Shown piece by piece: positions 7,789-19,187 of a DNA stretch of 64,000 nucleotides (the stretch's first letter is position 1; each line of letters opens with the position of its first letter). The stretch is from Caballeronia sp. INDeC2. GTDB taxonomy: Bacteria; Pseudomonadota; Gammaproteobacteria; Burkholderiales; Burkholderiaceae. The stretch lies in the NCBI RefSeq assembly GCF_023631325.1, contig NZ_JALQDG010000030.1, positions 186,001 through 250,000 of the forward strand, in the 5' to 3' direction. Position numbers and translations under genes: made by a program. The notes below the pieces were generated by a model. The model had not been told where the DNA came from, made no database searches, and saw only the letters and a list, made by a program, of their open reading frames with translations.

Positions 7789-9236
7789 ACGCGTTCTCCC
7801 TTCTTCGTGTCCTTGCCCGCGCGCGTGCCGATCTCGCCGACAAGCTCGCCCAGCCGCTGCAACGCGGCCTCGCTCTGCGCGGTCCACGGATAACTGTAGT
7901 TGAGCCGGATGAAGTGGCTAAAGGCGTTGCGCGTCGAAAACATATAGCCCGGTCCGACCGTGATGCCGCAATCGAGCGCCGCGCGATACAGCCGCATCGA
8001 ATCGACGCGTTCCGGCAATTCGACCCACAGCACGTAGCCGCCCTGCGGCGCGGACGTCCGCGTGCCCGGCGGAAAGAAGCGCTCGACCATCGCGCTCATG
8101 ATGCGCGACTGCTGCCGATACAGCCTGCGCACACGTCGCAGATGCCGGTCGTAGCCGTCCTGCCGCAAATAATCGGCAATCGCGACCTGCGGCACGGAGG
8201 GCGTCGTCAACGTGTTGAGGAACTTCAGCTTTTCGACTTGCGCCCGATACCGACCCGGCATCGCCCAGCCGATGCGGTACGACGCCGTCAGGCTCTTCGA
8301 AAACGACGCGCAATGCAACACGAGCCCTTTCGTATCGAAGTTTTTGAGCGTCGACGGGCGTGCATCGCCGTAATAAAGCTCGTGATAGACATCGTTTTCG
8401 ATGACTGGAATCTCATGCGTCGACAGCAGATCGACGAGCTGGCGCTTGCGCACGTCGGGCATCTGGAAGCCGAGCGGATTCTGGAAGTTGGGCATCACCA
8501 TGCACGCGGCGATCTTGCCGCGCCCGATGATCTGCGCCAGCGCTTCGATGTCGATGCCATCGGCCGGATGCGTCGGCACCTCGATCGCGCGCATGCCGAG
8601 ACGCTCGATCGCGTGCAGCATCGCGTAGTAAGTCGGGGACTCGACCGCTACCGTGTCGCCCGGCTTCGCGACGGCTTGCAGACTCAGGTTGATCGCCTCC
8701 GTCGCGCCGACGGTGATGACGATCTCGTCCGGATCGACCGGCACGCCGTTTTCCGCATAACGCCGCGCGATCTGGCGGATCAGTTCCGGATTGCCCGGCG
8801 GCAGATCGTCGATGAGATTCCAGCTCGCATGCCGCCGCGCGATCGCGTTCGCATACTGGTTGATGCGCCGCCACGGAAACGGGCCGGGATCGGGATACGG
8901 CGAGCCGAACGGCACGGCGTCGTGCGCGCCGATGCTGCGCAAAGTCGATAGCACGAGCCGGCTGACATCGACTTCCGACGCCGTCGCGATCACGCGCTTG
9001 GGCTGACTGTGCGCCGCGCCCGCCTGCGGCTTCGCGCGCACGAAATAACCGGATTGCGGGCGCGTCTCCAGAATGCCGCGGCTTTCGAGAATCGCGTAGG
9101 CGTGCAGCACGGTCTTGATGCTGACGCCGTGCTGCTGGCTCGCCTGCCGCACCGACGCGATCTTCTCGCCCGGCGCGAACACGCCGCGGCGCACGGCTTC
9201 CTCGATTTCATCGGCGAGCTTTTCGTAGAGCTTCAA
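7785..9236 (-). CDS. MocR-type regulator (GntR/aminotransferase fusion), divergent from the oxidoreductase gene
   Basis: A 483-residue regulator. The GntR winged helix occupies residues 1-66 (SVRQASQQHGVSIKTVLHAY) and the aminotransferase-like domain residues 95-480. The latter has the PLP lysine in SFSKSLTASYRIG (Lys314), NDVYHEL at 281-287 and an intact PxFQNPLG substrate loop. It is not a close copy of the MocR at 5590-7041; the GntR segment starts right at the N-terminus here. It is transcribed away from the molybdopterin oxidoreductase gene with about 150 bases between the starts, the usual place for a MocR operator. It is translationally coupled to the small winged-helix gene downstream. 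Confidence 0.9.
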   Translation of the reverse strand: MKLYEKLADEIEEAVRRGVFAPGEKIASVRQASQQHGVSIKTVLHAYAILESRGILETRPQSGYFVRAKPQAGAAHSQPKRVIATASEVDVSRLVLSTLRSIGAHDAVPFGSPYPDPGPFPWRRINQYANAIARRHASWNLIDDLPPGNPELIRQIARRYAENGVPVDPDEIVITVGATEAINLSLQAVAKPGDTVAVESPTYYAMLHAIERLGMRAIEVPTHPADGIDIEALAQIIGRGKIAACMVMPNFQNPLGFQMPDVRKRQLVDLLSTHEIPVIENDVYHELYYGDARPSTLKNFDTKGLVLHCASFSKSLTASYRIGWAMPGRYRAQVEKLKFLNTLTTPSVPQVAIADYLRQDGYDRHLRRVRRLYRQQSRIMSAMVERFFPPGTRTSAPQGGYVLWVELPERVDSMRLYRAALDCGITVGPGYMFSTRNAFSHFIRLNYSYPWTAQSEAALQRLGELVGEIGTRAGKDTKKGERV

Positions 9237-9387
9237 CGCGGGTGCTCCCTTTCGTTCCGACGTGACATGCAGTCTATGTCAAAACGTCGCAACTGTACTC
9301 CTCGTATTTCGTATTTTCTGTGCGCCGCGTTCGATTCGGGACACAGTAACCTTGGTGTCATCGCATGCCTTATCGAAGACGAATGCC

Positions 9388-11700
9388 ATGAAGAAGCCGG
9401 AACCACGCATCGAACCGTACACGCATCCCGCCGCGGGCTGGGGCGCGTTGAAGCAGGTCGCCATCAATCTCGTCAAGGAAAAGGTGGCGGGCGGAAACTA
9501 CCGGACGCTCTTCAAGCAGAATCAGCCCAACGGCTTCGATTGCCCCGGCTGCGCGTGGCCGGACCGCGAGCACGGCTCGACCTTCGAATTCTGCGAGAAC
9601 GGCGTGAAGGCCGTCGCCGCGGAAGCGACGAGCAAGCGCGTCACGCCGGCGTTCTTCGAAGAGCACACGGTCTCCGCGCTGATGGCGCAAACCGATTACG
9701 AGCTGGAGCAGCACGGGCGGCTCACGGACCCGCTCGTCTACGATGCGAAGCGCGATCGCTACGTGCCGATCGAATGGGACGATGCGTTCGACCTGATCGC
9801 CTCGCACCTGAAAAAACTCGACGATCCGGACCGCGCCGCGTTCTACACATCGGGCCGCGCGAGCAATGAAGCCGCGTTTCTGTATCAATTGTTCGTGCGC
9901 ATGTATGGCACCAACAATTTCCCCGATTGCTCGAACATGTGCCACGAAGCGACGAGCCGCGGCTTGCCGCACACCGTGGGCATCGGCAAGGGCACGGTCA
10001 CGCTCGACGACTTCGAGCACGCCGACACGCTCCTGCTCTTCGGCCAGAACCCGGCGACGAACCATCCGCGCATGCTCGGCGAGTTGCGCGACTGCGCGAA
10101 GCGCGGCGCGACCATCGTGTCGATCAACCCGCTGAAGGAGCGCGGCCTCGAGCGCTTCGCGAGCCCGCAGCACACGCTCGACATGCTTTCCCCGAAGGGC
10201 GTCAAGATCAGCTCGGTGTTCATCCGCCCGAAAGTCGGCGGGGACTTCGCGCTCATCAAGGGCGTCGCGAAAAGCGTGATCGAACTGGACGACGAAGCTC
10301 GCGCGAACGGCGGCGAGCGCGTACTCGATGTCGATTTCATCGCACAGCACACGGTCGGCTTCAACGCCTTCGCCGACGATCTGCGCGCCGAAAGCTGGGA
10401 CGCGATCATCGAAGAATCCGGCGTGGAAATGGCCGATCTGCTGAAGCTCGCCGATATCTACGCGAAAGGCCGTGCCGTCATCGCGACGTGGGGCATGGGC
10501 CTCACGCAGCACAAGAATTCCGTGCCGACGATTCAACTGCTCTCGAACCTGATGATGATGCGCGGGAATATCGGCCGGCGTGGCGCGGGGCTATGCCCGG
10601 TGCGCGGTCATTCGAACGTGCAAGGCGACCGCACCGTGGGTATCGAGGAAAAGCCGACGCAGGAGTTCCTCGACCGGCTCGGCGCCGCCTACGATTTCGA
10701 GCCGCCGCGCGAGCACGGCTACGACGTGGTCGAAACCATTCACGCGATGCTCGAAGGCAAGGTGAAGGTGTTCATCGGACTGGGCGGGAATTTCTCCATC
10801 GCGACGCCCGACACGCCGCGCACCTGGGAAGCCATGCGCTCGTGCGATCTCACCGTGCATATCACGACGAAGCTCAACCGCAGCCATCTCGTGCACGGCC
10901 GCGACGCGCTCATTCTGCCGACGCTCGGCCGCACCGAGATCGATCTTCAGAACGGCGTGCCGCAAGGCGTGAGCGTCGAGGATTCGATGAGCATGGTGCA
11001 CATCTCGTACGGCATGAACAAGCCGGCCTCGCCGAATCTGCTTTCCGAAGTGGCGATCGTCGCGCGCATGGCGCATACGGCGCTCGGCTCGTCGAAGGTC
11101 GACTGGCGCGCGCATGCAGCCGACTATGCATTGATCCGCGATGGCATCGAGAAAGTGCTCGATGGCTTCGAGCGCTACAACGAACGTCTGAAGCAGCCCG
11201 GCGGCTTCCATCTGGGCGTGGCCTCGCGCGACCGCGTCTGGAAGACGCCGAGCGGCAAGGCGCAATTCATGGTGCACAAGATCGCAACCGATACGCCGAT
11301 TCACCGTGCCCGCGCGCTCTACGGCGAGCGCCTGATGACGCTCATGACGACGCGCTCGCACGATCAGTACAACACGACGATTTACGGCCTCGACGACCGG
11401 TATCGCGGCGTGTACGGACAGCGGCACGTGCTGTTCGCCAACCGCGAGGACATCGACATGCTCGGCTTCGAGCCGGGCGAACTCGTGGATATCACGAGCG
11501 TATGGGACGACGGCGTGGAGCGGCGCGTGAACGGCTTCAAACTCGTGGAATACGATATTCCACGCGGTTGCCTCGGTGCGTATTATCCCGAGACCAACCC
11601 GCTCGTGCCGTTGTCGTCGGTTGCGGATGGCGCCGGTACGCCGACGTCGAAGTCCATTCCAGTGCTGCTGACGTCCGCCGAACAGGCCATTGCCGCCTGA
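9388..11700 (+). CDS. FdhF/YdeP-family molybdopterin oxidoreductase
   Basis: A 770-residue cytoplasmic enzyme of the formate-dehydrogenase/DMSO-reductase superfamily. The YdeP hallmark GFDCPGCAWPD is near residue 50. The active-site region NFPDCSNMCHEATSRGLP has Cys-His where FdhF has Sec-His. LLFGQNPATNHPRM and GNIGRRGAGLCPVRGHSNVQ are molybdopterin-binding segments, and the C-terminal domain TTRSHDQYNTTIYGLDDRYRG is the usual beta-barrel. YdeP is linked to acid resistance in Escherichia coli; the substrate is unknown. The start at 9388 is preferred over 9262 because MKKPEPRIEPY matches the family N-terminus. It is probably controlled by the divergent MocR. Confidence 0.92.
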   Translation: MKKPEPRIEPYTHPAAGWGALKQVAINLVKEKVAGGNYRTLFKQNQPNGFDCPGCAWPDREHGSTFEFCENGVKAVAAEATSKRVTPAFFEEHTVSALMAQTDYELEQHGRLTDPLVYDAKRDRYVPIEWDDAFDLIASHLKKLDDPDRAAFYTSGRASNEAAFLYQLFVRMYGTNNFPDCSNMCHEATSRGLPHTVGIGKGTVTLDDFEHADTLLLFGQNPATNHPRMLGELRDCAKRGATIVSINPLKERGLERFASPQHTLDMLSPKGVKISSVFIRPKVGGDFALIKGVAKSVIELDDEARANGGERVLDVDFIAQHTVGFNAFADDLRAESWDAIIEESGVEMADLLKLADIYAKGRAVIATWGMGLTQHKNSVPTIQLLSNLMMMRGNIGRRGAGLCPVRGHSNVQGDRTVGIEEKPTQEFLDRLGAAYDFEPPREHGYDVVETIHAMLEGKVKVFIGLGGNFSIATPDTPRTWEAMRSCDLTVHITTKLNRSHLVHGRDALILPTLGRTEIDLQNGVPQGVSVEDSMSMVHISYGMNKPASPNLLSEVAIVARMAHTALGSSKVDWRAHAADYALIRDGIEKVLDGFERYNERLKQPGGFHLGVASRDRVWKTPSGKAQFMVHKIATDTPIHRARALYGERLMTLMTTRSHDQYNTTIYGLDDRYRGVYGQRHVLFANREDIDMLGFEPGELVDITSVWDDGVERRVNGFKLVEYDIPRGCLGAYYPETNPLVPLSSVADGAGTPTSKSIPVLLTSAEQAIAA

Positions 11701-12061
11701 GGCTGCGCGCCGCAGACATGCTGCAAAGCGCATGGAGGCGCGCTTTTTCACGTTGACGGATGCGGCGTTCGAGCGCGGCCGCGCCGCTGAACCGGCGGTC
11801 GACGAAGCCGCCCAGCACGGCGAGGATCGCGACCCACGCTATCCACCCGGCGGCGAAGCTGTCGAATGTGTCGCAGAACCAGGCGCCGCCCAGCATGGCG
11901 GCGGCGAACACCACCACGACCAGGATGAGCGGCGGACAATGCTCGTATTCGACACGGGTGTTGCCGCAGGTTCCCATGCCGAGCTGGTAGCCGCTCAAGG
12001 AATACGTGCCGGTGGACTGATTCATTCCGTTATTCCAACTGTCGTCGATTTGTGTTTGCAC
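11537..12061 (-). CDS. hypothetical two-helix membrane protein, 3' part antisense to the oxidoreductase gene
   Basis: A 174-codon frame (GTG at 12061; ATG at 12025 is the better-looking start). It has a Cys/Gly/Tyr-rich N-terminus, membrane segments PPLILVVVVFAAAMLGGAW and AAGWIAWVAILAVLGGF, and a basic tail. The last 55 codons lie inside the oxidoreductase gene on the other strand and look like antisense translation, so the true gene may have lost its own stop codon or may end with a frameshift near 11700. It follows the glucosidase gene on the same strand by about 105 bases. No family recognised. Confidence 0.45.
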   Translation of the reverse strand: MQTQIDDSWNNGMNQSTGTYSLSGYQLGMGTCGNTRVEYEHCPPLILVVVVFAAAMLGGAWFCDTFDSFAAGWIAWVAILAVLGGFVDRRFSGAAALERRIRQREKARLHALCSMSAARSLRRQWPVRRTSAALEWTSTSAYRRHPQPTTTARAGWSRDNTHRGNRVEYRIPRV

Positions 12062-12165
12062 GAATCTACGCAGTCAGGGACATGGACAACACCAGAATAA
12101 TCCGAACAAAACGATTTCAACGTCATACCATTGACTTTCGCCCAAACGTCGAAAACGGCAATGTG

Positions 12166-14904
<2,739 letters not shown>

Positions 14905-14989
14905 GGGGCTCTCCTCGTTGGCGGCGTGCGAAGCCGCGGGCAAGACACGTAATTTAGCGCGTTTCGATGGCGGCCCGCGCGCCGTGCGC

Positions 14990-16906
14990 CTACTGCGCGC
15001 CGAGCAGTTTTTCGATGCGCAGGAGTTCCGCGAGCGACCACGCCTGGAACGGCGTGCCGCCGGGCGCGTGGGGCGCGTCGCCATCGGCGACTTCGCTGAT
15101 GTGATCGAGGCCGAAGCGGTCCAGATGCGCGTAGAGCGGCGCAAGAAAGCGCTCGCGCGCGCCCGCCGCGCCGTGCACGCGCACCCACGCTTCGACGAAC
15201 GGCCCGATCAGCCACGGCCACACGGTGCCCTGGTGATACGCGCCGTCGCGCTCCAGCACGCCGCCCGCATAGTGCGGCTTGTACGCCGGATCGGACGGCG
15301 CGAGCGTGCGCAGGCCGAGCGGCGTGAGCAACTGCGTCTCGACCTGCGCGACGACGGCATGCGCGATATCGCCATCGACGAGCGGAAACGGCAGCCCGCC
15401 GAGCGCGAAGATCTGATTCGGACGAATCGAGCGATCGACCTTGCCGGGCTCGTGATCGGCGTCGACGACATCGAAGAGCGTGCGCGTGTCCGGATCGACG
15501 AAACGCGCCGCGAACGACCGCAGCGCCCGATCGCGCAAGGTCTGCCAGTGCGGATTCCAAGCGCTTGCGATGGACAGCGCGTTGATCCATAGCGCCTGCA
15601 CCTCGACCGGCTTGCCGATGCGCGGGGTCACGACCCAGTCGCCCGCCTTCGCGTCCATCCACGTGAGTTGCACGCCGGGCGTGCCCGCGCGCAGCAGGCC
15701 GTCGGTATCGGCGGCGATGTTAAAGCGCGTGCCGGACGAATAGCCTTGCAGGATCGCATCGGCGGCGCGTTGCAGGCGGCTCGTCGTGGCGGCGTGAGCG
15801 TAGCCGGTCGCCAGAAAATCCTGCACGGCGACGATGAACCACAGCGATGCATCGACGGCGTTGTATTCCGGCAAACCGCCGCTGTCCGGAAAGCGGTTCG
15901 GCACCATGCCTTCGGAGATCGTGTCGGCCCATTCGAGCAGGATCGATTCCGCTTCCTGATGCCGGCCGCACGCGAGCAGAAGGCCGCGCATCGAGATGAA
16001 GGTGTCGCGGCCCCAGTCGGTGAACCACGGAAAGCCCGCGATGATCGTGCGCCCGACATTGCGATTCACGACATACGCGTCCGCCGAGCGCGCGAGCCGC
16101 GAGCCGAACGACGCGCGGCGCTGCGTTTCCCGCGACGCCAGATGGGATGCATGCGCGATCGCGCTGTCTTCGAACGGCTTCTCGCGGCCCGCGTGCGCGT
16201 GCAGGATCATCACGGCGTCGCCGCGCGCGAAGTCGAAGGTGAAGAAGCCGGGCGTCGCGAGATCTTCGGTGAAATCGAGCCCGCGCTCGCGCTCGCGCAC
16301 ATAGCAGAAATTGCGATACCAGTCGGGCGCGTGCTCGTAAGCGCCGTTCGACGTCGCGCAGATCGCGGGCAGATCGCCGTACGGTTGCCATTGCACGCGC
16401 TCGCCTTCGAGCGTGGCGTCGAATGAAAAATTCGGATTCTCGTGATGCAGCGCGTGATAGTCGCGCCCTGAAAGAAGCGGACGCACGTCGAGCTTCGCGG
16501 CTGTCGATGCGCCTTCGAGACGCCAGCGCAACACGGTCTCGCGGCTTTCCTTCGCGACGAACACTTCCGCGACGATGACCGTGTCCGCGTCGATGCGATA
16601 TCGCCATGTCGGCCACGGTTCGGTGTCGAAGGACAGCAGGCTCGGGGATGCGTCGGGATAGAGCACATCGGGTGCGTAGCGTTGCATCGTCAGAGGCAAG
16701 CGCCTGTCGTCCAGTTCGAGCCATGCTTCGATGCCGTTGACGAGCACGACGCGTCCCGCGGGCGGCTGCGTCGCGGCGAGCAGCAGCGCCTGATAGCGCC
16801 GCGTGCGCATCGTGCCGACGGTGCCGGATGCGAAGCCGCCGTACGCATCGGCTTCGAGCCATTCGTCTTCGAGATTGCTTGCGTCGGGGCGTTCGATGCG
16901 CGTCAT
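14990..16906 (-). CDS. amylo-alpha-1,6-glucosidase / glycogen debranching-type enzyme
   Basis: A 638-residue protein. The N-terminal domain (about 1-260) opens with LEADAYGGFASGTVGTMRTRRYQALL, typical of bacterial debranching-like proteins. The C-terminal (alpha/alpha)6 domain has FPWFTDWGRDTFISMRGLLL, containing the catalytic Asp, then GLPEYNAVDASLWF and YHQGTVWPWLIGPFVEAW. It should hydrolyse alpha-1,6 branch glucose or a related glucoside in the cytoplasm. Its ATG overlaps the NTF2-like stop codon (16903-16906, ATGA), so the two are translationally coupled. The MGH1 glucosidase follows on the same strand. No glycogen synthase, phosphorylase or trehalose gene is in the window. Confidence 0.9.
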   Translation of the reverse strand: MTRIERPDASNLEDEWLEADAYGGFASGTVGTMRTRRYQALLLAATQPPAGRVVLVNGIEAWLELDDRRLPLTMQRYAPDVLYPDASPSLLSFDTEPWPTWRYRIDADTVIVAEVFVAKESRETVLRWRLEGASTAAKLDVRPLLSGRDYHALHHENPNFSFDATLEGERVQWQPYGDLPAICATSNGAYEHAPDWYRNFCYVRERERGLDFTEDLATPGFFTFDFARGDAVMILHAHAGREKPFEDSAIAHASHLASRETQRRASFGSRLARSADAYVVNRNVGRTIIAGFPWFTDWGRDTFISMRGLLLACGRHQEAESILLEWADTISEGMVPNRFPDSGGLPEYNAVDASLWFIVAVQDFLATGYAHAATTSRLQRAADAILQGYSSGTRFNIAADTDGLLRAGTPGVQLTWMDAKAGDWVVTPRIGKPVEVQALWINALSIASAWNPHWQTLRDRALRSFAARFVDPDTRTLFDVVDADHEPGKVDRSIRPNQIFALGGLPFPLVDGDIAHAVVAQVETQLLTPLGLRTLAPSDPAYKPHYAGGVLERDGAYHQGTVWPWLIGPFVEAWVRVHGAAGARERFLAPLYAHLDRFGLDHISEVADGDAPHAPGGTPFQAWSLAELLRIEKLLGAQ

Positions 16907-17382
16907 GGTGTCGGCGTCTTCTGACGGAATTCCTTGAGCGCCTTCCTCGCCTTGCCCTGAATGGCGCGCTGCATTTGCGGCGTCCAGCCGAACAGCCAGC
17001 CGCTCACGCCGAGCGCCTGACGGCTCCAGCGCCAGAGATCGAAGACATCGGTTTGCTCGACGATGAAGCCGTCGCGGATCGCGAAGCGCGAGTCGATTTC
17101 GTTGACGACGCTGTGGCCGGTCGCGGAATAGGTATAACGCGCGACGGCTTTAGCGCTCGCCGTCTGACCGGTCGATGCGATGTTGGCGTAGGTGAGCGTG
17201 AAATCGGCGGCGCGGCCGAGGAGCATGCGCCACATGTCGCCGGCTTCCTTGCCGCGAAGGACGCCAAAGGCGGGGTCCTGGAACTGGATGTCGGGGGCGT
17301 AGCAGGCGGACATCGACTCAGCATCGCAAGTCTGGAACGCTTTGTAGAAACGTTCTATTAGCTCGGTGTTGGCGTTGGGCAT
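16903..17382 (-). CDS. NTF2-like (SnoaL-type) protein
   Basis: A 159-residue single-domain protein with an NTF2-like cone fold: ELIERFYKAFQTCDAESMSACYAPDI is the opening helix-turn, followed by FQDPAFGVLRGKEAGDMWRM. The last 35 residues are a basic extension. The family includes isomerases, cyclases and many proteins of unknown role. Here it is first in an operon with two glucosidases and overlaps the debranching-type gene by four bases, so a role in the same metabolism is possible but unproven. Confidence 0.82.
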   Translation of the reverse strand: MPNANTELIERFYKAFQTCDAESMSACYAPDIQFQDPAFGVLRGKEAGDMWRMLLGRAADFTLTYANIASTGQTASAKAVARYTYSATGHSVVNEIDSRFAIRDGFIVEQTDVFDLWRWSRQALGVSGWLFGWTPQMQRAIQGKARKALKEFRQKTPTP

Positions 17383-17425
17383 TTGTCTTTTTGCGCTTGG
17401 GTCGCGGTGGAATCCTGTTCTCGTG

Positions 17426-17475
17426 TCGGTCTATTGGCACTGCCCCTGTGCGGGGCGGCAGTCACTTTCTTTGGC
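17426..17475. repeat. probable dispersed intergenic repeat with GC hairpin
   Basis: It contains the hairpin GCCCC-TGTGC-GGGGC (17442-17456) followed by GGCAGTCACTTTCTTTGG. From memory, sequences of this type recur between genes across Burkholderia and relatives; one window cannot show the copy number. It could also terminate transcription. Confidence 0.4.
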
Positions 17476-17493
17476 TAGCGTGTACGGACCGGA

Positions 17494-17529
17494 GACATGG
17501 GTGACAGGTGTGTCAGGACATGGGTAACA
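17494..17529. repeat. IS481-like terminal sequence, two direct copies
   Basis: GACATGGGTGACA (17494-17506) and GACATGGGTAACA (17517-17529) are two direct copies with one mismatch, 23 bases apart. This resembles the ends of IS481-group elements. It abuts the transposase fossil, so it probably marks one end of a decayed insertion, possibly two nested ones. Confidence 0.5.
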
Positions 17530-17532
17530 CAT

Positions 17533-17733
17533 TTAGCTCCTTTTGCCGCGTCCCTTCAAGCTGACGGTATCGATTCGATGATGAGCAAAGTACACGTCGT
17601 AGCTGCCATCGGTTTCGCTACATGCCCGCAACGCGATGGGCAGCTCAGCCGACGCACTCGAAACCTTGGAGCATTGCGACTTGAAGCGCACCTCACCGTT
17701 GATGCCCACGCGTCATACCGTTTCCGGATAATC
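17533..17733 (-). pseudogene. C-terminal fossil of an IS481-like transposase
   Basis: A 67-codon minus-strand frame reads DYPETV, stop, RVGINGEVRFKSQ, then SYDVYFAHHRIDTVSLKGRG and a terminal TAA. This matches the tail of IS481-group transposases (a strand ending in DVYF-x-HHRI). The catalytic core, other end and start are gone and there is an internal stop, so it is dead. Nothing recognisable fills the rest of 17734-17883. Confidence 0.55.
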
Positions 17734-17883
17734 CGTGCCGACGCGCGCGATGTCCGAATACTGCGAAACGCCATTTCCGCGGTGCTTAGACTGCCAGCGG
17801 TCGGCTGTTCGTCGGGGAACGCAAGGTTTGCATGCCAATGTTAATGAACCAATATGAATACGGGTTCCGGCAGTTAGAAGACC

Positions 17884-19176
17884 TCACCCCACCCAAACCA
17901 TCACAGCATGAATAAGAATCCCAACCGCCCCCCCAACCAACGTCCCATTCACGCGAATAAACTGCAAATCCCGCCCGATATTAAGCTCGACATCCCGAAC
18001 GAGCGTCGCGTCATCCCACTGCCTGACGGTCGCGGCGATATGATTCGCGATCCCATCGCGCAGCTCCGGAGCGAGCGCCTTCAACGCATCGCGCATATGC
18101 TCGTTGATCGAATCGCGTAGCGCCGGATCGCTGCCGAGCGCTTCGGCGAAACCGCCCGCCATCGCCACGACCTTCGCGTGCAGCGCCGAATCCGGCCGCC
18201 TGATATCCGCATCGAGCCATGCGATGAACTCGTCCCACAACCCGTTCACATAACCGCGCAACTCGGGCCGCTCGAGCCATTCGCGCTTGTGCTCGTCGAT
18301 ACGCGCCTTGAACGACGGGTCCGTTTTCAGACGCTCGACGAAACGCTCCACGGCCGCATCGAAAGCCTTGCGACGCTCGTGCTCCGGATCGCTGCTCACG
18401 TCGTGCAGCCATTGATTCGCGCCGCGCACGAGACCCGCCGCGAACTTGTTGCCGAGATCCTCGGCGTTCAGTCCGACAAAACCCAGCATGCCGATGAGCT
18501 TCGGATACTCCTCGCCCGCTACCGCGACGATGCGCGTCGCCAGCATCTCCTGCACCTCGGGCTTGTCGAGCCATGCGGCCATCTGCTTCAAGCCTTCGTC
18601 GAGCAGCAGTTGATGACGCCGATCGGACGTCAGCGTCGCCAGCACGCTGCCCGCCGCGCCCGCGAGATCGAACGAATCCGCGCGGCGGCGCAGCGTTTCG
18701 TAGAGCATGGTCTTGACGCGTTCGTCATCGACCAAAGACAGCAATTGGCCGACCGCCGTCACCGCTTTCCTGCCGAGCAATTCCGAGTTTTTCGGCTCCG
18801 CAAGCCACGTCGACAGACGGCTCGCCGGATCGAACGCATTCACGCGCGCGACGAGCGCATCGGTGCCGAGGAAACGGTCGCGCACGAATACGGCCAGGTT
18901 GTCCGCGACGCGCGCCTTGTTCGCCGGCAAGATCGCCGTGTGCGGGATAGGCACGCCGAGCGGATGGCGAAACAGCGCGACGACCGCGAACCAGTCCGCG
19001 AGCGCGCCGACCATCGCGGCTTCCGCGAACGACGATACCCACGCCCACACGCCCGCATCGTGCTGGCTTTTCGCGAGCGCGAACAGACAACCCGCCGCGA
19101 CGAGCAACGCGGCGGCGAACCATTTCATTCTTCTGAGCGCGACGGCTTTGTCCTGCGATTTTTCCTGCGTTTCCAT
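17884..19176 (-). CDS. DUF445 family membrane protein
   Basis: A 430-residue protein of the DUF445 (YjiN-like) family. A hydrophobic segment at about residues 18-36 anchors it, followed by the signature ASFAEAAMVGALADWFAVVALFRHPLG and PHTAILPANKARVADNLAVFVRDRFL. A long helical middle region and a second hydrophobic stretch at the C-terminus (NGTLVGGAVGILIHAVMVW) complete it. The molecular function is unknown. It is the last gene of a same-strand run uvrA, ACT, DUF445, with only 11 bases between the ACT stop and its own start, so co-transcription is likely. Confidence 0.88.
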   Translation of the reverse strand: METQEKSQDKAVALRRMKWFAAALLVAAGCLFALAKSQHDAGVWAWVSSFAEAAMVGALADWFAVVALFRHPLGVPIPHTAILPANKARVADNLAVFVRDRFLGTDALVARVNAFDPASRLSTWLAEPKNSELLGRKAVTAVGQLLSLVDDERVKTMLYETLRRRADSFDLAGAAGSVLATLTSDRRHQLLLDEGLKQMAAWLDKPEVQEMLATRIVAVAGEEYPKLIGMLGFVGLNAEDLGNKFAAGLVRGANQWLHDVSSDPEHERRKAFDAAVERFVERLKTDPSFKARIDEHKREWLERPELRGYVNGLWDEFIAWLDADIRRPDSALHAKVVAMAGGFAEALGSDPALRDSINEHMRDALKALAPELRDGIANHIAATVRQWDDATLVRDVELNIGRDLQFIRVNGTLVGGAVGILIHAVMVWVG

Positions 19177-19187
19177 CTATTGTCTGG

